Shown here in pieces: positions 61,230 through 64,000 of a DNA stretch of 64,000 nt (the first letter of the stretch is position 1; every line of letters begins with the position of its first letter). Below the pieces are notes generated by a model that was given only the letters and a program-made list of their open reading frames with translations, ran no database searches and had not been told where the DNA came from. The translations under genes were made by a program, and so were the position numbers. The stretch spans positions 372,001-436,000 of the forward strand of contig NZ_FNZN01000002.1 in assembly GCF_900109345.1 (NCBI RefSeq), written 5' to 3'. The stretch comes from Maribacter orientalis. GTDB taxonomy: Bacteria; Bacteroidota; Bacteroidia; Flavobacteriales; Flavobacteriaceae.

Positions 61230-62708
61230 ATGGCAAATTCTAGAATTGACAATAACAGAAGAATAAGGACCTTGGAATCTTATGAACTTATGGACACTTT
61301 ACCCGAAAGTGTTTATGACGAGATAACCAAATTAGCTGCAGCTATATGCAACACACCTATAGGTTTAATAACTTTAATCGACAACAAACGTCAGTATTTT
61401 AAGTCGTTTCATGGTATAGACTTGAATGAAATTCCATTGGAACATTCGTTCTGCCAATACATTATAAAAGATGATGTAGATGTATTGATTGTAGAGGATG
61501 CGAAAAAGGATGCTCGGTTTGCAGATAACCCTATGGTTCAAAACGCCCCCAACGTTTCTTTTTACGCCGGTGTTTCCTTAACAACACCTCTTGGTTTTAG
61601 ACTTGGTGCTCTATGTGTTATTGATGATCGACCAAAAAAGCTTAGTGAAATTCAAATTAACGGTTTACAAACCCTTGCTAAACAAGTCGTGCAATTGTTT
61701 GAATTCAGAAAAACCAAAAAAGAAATTGAAAAGAAAAACCTGGCATTAGAGAAAATTTTTGATACTTCCCTGGACATTATTTGTACACTGGATGAAGATG
61801 GTATTTTTAGGACAGTAAGTAAGGCAAGCGAAAAAATATGGGGATATTCTCCGGATGAATTGATTGGCAAGAATTATATTGATTTTGTTTATCATGAGGA
61901 TCGGTTTGCCACCTTAAAATCTGAGAAATTAGTAATTTCCGGAGAACAAGAAACCAATTTTGAGAATAAGTATGTTCATAAAAATGGTAGTTTAATACCA
62001 ATGTTATGGTCCTCAAAGAGTAGTACGGGAGATGGAATCGTTTATTGTGTGGCGAAGGATATTACCGAAAAGAAAAAGGCCCAACATTATTTAGAACAAA
62101 GTGAACGTCGTTTTAAAACTTTAGTACAGGAAGGAAGTGATCTTATTGGTATTTTAGATTTAGAAGCTAATTACAATTATGTAAGTCCCACTTCTTTAAA
62201 AGTGCTACAAATTGCTCCAGAGGAGTTTATTGGCACCAATGCTTTTGATTATATCCATCCAGAAGACCAAGAATCGGTTTTTAAGCAGTTTAAGGATGCT
62301 ATAGAAAAGTCGCAGGTCATTATAGAACCCTTCAGGTTTAAAAATAAGGAAGGTAATTGGAGATGGATAGAAACAATTGCCACCAATCAAATAAAAGAAC
62401 CTTCCATTAACGGTATTGTTACCAATTCAAGAGATGTAACAGATCGTGTATTATACCTTAAAGCAATAAAGAAACAGAATTCAAAACTTAAAGAAATTGC
62501 TTGGACCCAATCGCACATTGTTAGAGCACCTGTAGCGCGACTTATGGGGTTAATTGATTTAATAAGGAATGAAAAGAATATATTGGATTCTGAAGAAAAA
62601 GAACAAGTATTGAATTTTATATTTCAGTCGGCAGACGAAATAGACACAGTCATAAAACAAACGGTTCAGAAAACCGCAAATGCTATAGATCCAAAAGAAA
62701 TTAAATGA
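61230..62708 (+). CDS. GAF-PAS-PAS sensor protein with a His-phosphotransfer domain but no ATPase domain
   Basis: The 492-residue soluble protein has an N-terminal GAF domain (about 20-165; SFCQYIIKDDVDVLIVEDAKKDARF), PAS 1 (about 170-285; GIFRTVSKASEKIWGYSPDELIG), PAS 2 (about 290-410; SPTSLKVLQIAPEEFIG) and a short DHp-like helical pair with His429 (AWTQSHIVRAPVARLMGLIDLI). It ends about 65 residues later, so the histidine kinase ATPase domain is missing. It overlaps the next gene (single-domain regulator) by 4 bases (ATGA). Confidence 0.88.
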   Translation: MANSRIDNNRRIRTLESYELMDTLPESVYDEITKLAAAICNTPIGLITLIDNKRQYFKSFHGIDLNEIPLEHSFCQYIIKDDVDVLIVEDAKKDARFADNPMVQNAPNVSFYAGVSLTTPLGFRLGALCVIDDRPKKLSEIQINGLQTLAKQVVQLFEFRKTKKEIEKKNLALEKIFDTSLDIICTLDEDGIFRTVSKASEKIWGYSPDELIGKNYIDFVYHEDRFATLKSEKLVISGEQETNFENKYVHKNGSLIPMLWSSKSSTGDGIVYCVAKDITEKKKAQHYLEQSERRFKTLVQEGSDLIGILDLEANYNYVSPTSLKVLQIAPEEFIGTNAFDYIHPEDQESVFKQFKDAIEKSQVIIEPFRFKNKEGNWRWIETIATNQIKEPSINGIVTNSRDVTDRVLYLKAIKKQNSKLKEIAWTQSHIVRAPVARLMGLIDLIRNEKNILDSEEKEQVLNFIFQSADEIDTVIKQTVQKTANAIDPKEIK

Positions 62709-63103
62709 ATTACCAACTACTATTAATTGAAGACGATCCTATATTCACTTTTTTATTAGAAAAAGGAATTGAGGCCACAGCATTAGAAGGTGATATATGT
62801 AATTTTCTAAATGGCCTAACCGCTATCGAATATCTAAAGAGAGAATATTCAAAGGAAACCAATTATATTATTTTTCTAGATTTAAATATGCCTGTAATGG
62901 ATGGTTGGCAGTTTATGGAGCAATTTGAAAAATTTGCCGCCCCAGATAATTGTATGATTTTTGTTTTAACATCTTCTGCCTATCAACAAGATATAGATAA
63001 ATTATTGGAAAATCCTTTGGTAGAGGACGTTGTAACCAAACCTATTACAGACTATATTTTAAAAGAAATCAAAAAAACTGTTGTAGCAAAGTTTGAAAAT
63101 TAA
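62705..63103 (+). CDS. Single-domain response regulator
   Basis: The 132-residue protein is only a receiver domain: LLIEDDPIFTFLLEKGI, the phospho-acceptor Asp59 in FLDLNMPVMDGW, LTSSAY and the Lys in VTKPITD. There is no output domain. It starts inside the end of the GAF-PAS gene (ATGA overlap), so the pair surely works together, probably as one step of a multi-step phosphorelay. Confidence 0.95.
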   Translation: MNYQLLLIEDDPIFTFLLEKGIEATALEGDICNFLNGLTAIEYLKREYSKETNYIIFLDLNMPVMDGWQFMEQFEKFAAPDNCMIFVLTSSAYQQDIDKLLENPLVEDVVTKPITDYILKEIKKTVVAKFEN

Positions 63104-63195
63104 TACGCTACCGAACTCACATACTTAGTATTTTACAACAAAAAAAAGTTTAAAATACATGAATTAGCTTCATTATCTTAGCCAAAAATCATTGT

Positions 63196-64000
63196 ATGCG
63201 ATTCTTACTCCTAATTCTTCTATTTTGTTTTCAGTCAATTCAACTATCTGCACAGACCAACAATTATTCTATTTCTTTTGATAATGCAGTTCATCATGAG
63301 GCAGTAATTTCTGCCACTTTTAAGGATATATCTACTGACACCTTAACGTTAAGAATGAGCAGAACTTCACCTGGTCGTTATGCATTGCATGAGTTTGCTA
63401 AAAATGTTTATAATTTTACTGCGTTCGACAGTAAAGGAAATTCTTTGAAAATAACAAGAGAGAATCCATATGAATGGAAGGTTTCAGGTCATGATGGACA
63501 GGTAAATATAAAGTACACTTTATTTGCAAATAGAGGTGATGGCACCTATTCGCAGATTGATGAAACCCATGCTCATTTAAATATACCGGCAACCTTTATG
63601 TATGCTCCCACTTTAAATGAACGACCAATCGATGTCAATTTTTCAATAAGAGAAGATTTAGGATGGAAAGTTGCTACACAACTACCTCATGTAAAAGGTA
63701 ACACGTACAGTGCACCAAATCTTTATTATTTTATGGATAGCCCAACAGAATTGAGTAATCATAAAGTAAGAGAAATCAATATCGATGGACAAACGGTAAA
63801 GTTTGCACTACACGACCCAGGAACCGAAGATGAGGCAGACACCTATTTTGAAAAAGTTAAAAAAGTAGTAATCGCTGAAAAGGAAGTTTTCGGAGCACTT
63901 CCTAAATTTGATTATGGCTTATATACTTTTTTAGCTTGCTACATACCAAATGCCTCTGGTGATGGTATGGAGCATAGAAATTCTACTATATTAACTAGTA
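63196..64000 (+). CDS. M61 family peptidase, N-terminal part (truncated by the window)
   Basis: ATG at 63196 opens a frame that runs to the window edge (268 codons). A signal peptide (MRFLLLILLFCFQSIQLSAQ) is followed by the N-terminal beta domain of glycyl aminopeptidases (SRTSPGRYALHEFAKNVYNF) and the start of the catalytic domain (GDGMEHRNSTIL). The zinc motif HExxH would lie just beyond the edge. The enzyme is expected in the periplasm or outer membrane, cutting N-terminal Gly/Ala from peptides. Confidence 0.88.
   Translation, partial: MRFLLLILLFCFQSIQLSAQTNNYSISFDNAVHHEAVISATFKDISTDTLTLRMSRTSPGRYALHEFAKNVYNFTAFDSKGNSLKITRENPYEWKVSGHDGQVNIKYTLFANRGDGTYSQIDETHAHLNIPATFMYAPTLNERPIDVNFSIREDLGWKVATQLPHVKGNTYSAPNLYYFMDSPTELSNHKVREINIDGQTVKFALHDPGTEDEADTYFEKVKKVVIAEKEVFGALPKFDYGLYTFLACYIPNASGDGMEHRNSTILTS

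Noticed and set aside
1-64000. Mobile elements, prophage, rRNA and tRNA genes
   Set aside because: No transposase, integrase, phage structural gene, terminal inverted repeat pair or cloverleaf was recognised on either strand.

Overview
The window is AT-rich, gene-dense chromosomal DNA from a member of the Bacteroidota, almost certainly a gliding marine-type flavobacterium (Flavobacteriaceae). The evidence is a type 9 secretion (type B) C-terminal sorting domain at the left edge, gldD and gldE beside ssb and mutY, many families typical of this phylum (DUF3098, DUF3127, DUF4199, DUF4301, GIN-domain, SusC/CirA-type TonB receptor), promoters of the TTG-N19-TAnnTTTG type, A-rich leaders without Shine-Dalgarno sequences, and frequent TTG or GTG starts. 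I see no rRNA, tRNA, insertion sequence, prophage or CRISPR array.

Layout. 1-4545: end of a secreted adhesin-like protein, then ftsX / DUF3098 / uppP / truB / TonB-like protein (division, wall lipid recycling, tRNA modification). 4528-6067: thioredoxin-like and YitT proteins. 6088-11200: a tetR-ABC-hlyD-tolC export operon whose ABC ATPase has lost nearly every catalytic motif. 11428-14617: small secreted protein, CutA-like protein, a decayed LysR regulator gene, a small conserved protein and an SbtA-type bicarbonate transporter. 14653-20787: housekeeping genes (tag, aat, HIT, greA, a histidine kinase) and small conserved proteins. 20893-23302: a TonB-dependent receptor under a TPP riboswitch, so probably a thiamine receptor. 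23424-29084: a hybrid kinase and a sigma-54 activator facing each other, next to three paralogous small secreted PepSY-like proteins, one with a sigma-54-like promoter.

29260-32861 is a probable operon of a 4'-phosphopantetheinyl transferase, a thiamine-binding protein, a PnuC-type transporter, a NadR-like kinase and DUF4301. 32987-40906: ahcY preceded by three 21-bp repeats, DUF3332, a nucleotidase, rpmA and rplU (L21 with a C-terminal helix-hairpin-helix extension), DUF4199, and an M16 peptidase pair (one active, one lacking the zinc motif). 40978-48041: GIN-domain protein, EamA transporter, HMA-domain protein, a lipoprotein, threonine/serine dehydratase, gldD, gldE, ssb, mutY. 48169-50265: HU, a 29-residue very basic protein, and RNase G with a highly structured leader. 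50335-53459: a large lipoprotein, recX and a cupin-like protein. 53537-60924: biotin cluster (bioB, a ketosynthase, bioA, bioD, a DUF2007/zinc-ribbon protein, bioF) with a membrane glycosyltransferase on the other strand. 61230-64000: a GAF-PAS-PAS histidine phosphotransfer-type protein without ATPase domain, its single-domain response regulator, and the start of an M61 peptidase.

The most interesting points are the degenerate ABC exporter, the TPP-riboswitch receptor together with a possible thiamine (rather than nicotinamide riboside) PnuC cluster, the sigma-54 two-component system beside three small secreted paralogues plus two tiny ORFs with their own terminator, the decaying LysR gene beside sbtA, the shared DDLPF tails of Ssb and a DUF3127 protein, and the structured RNA leaders of rng and greA. 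Family assignments come from reading the translations without database searches.
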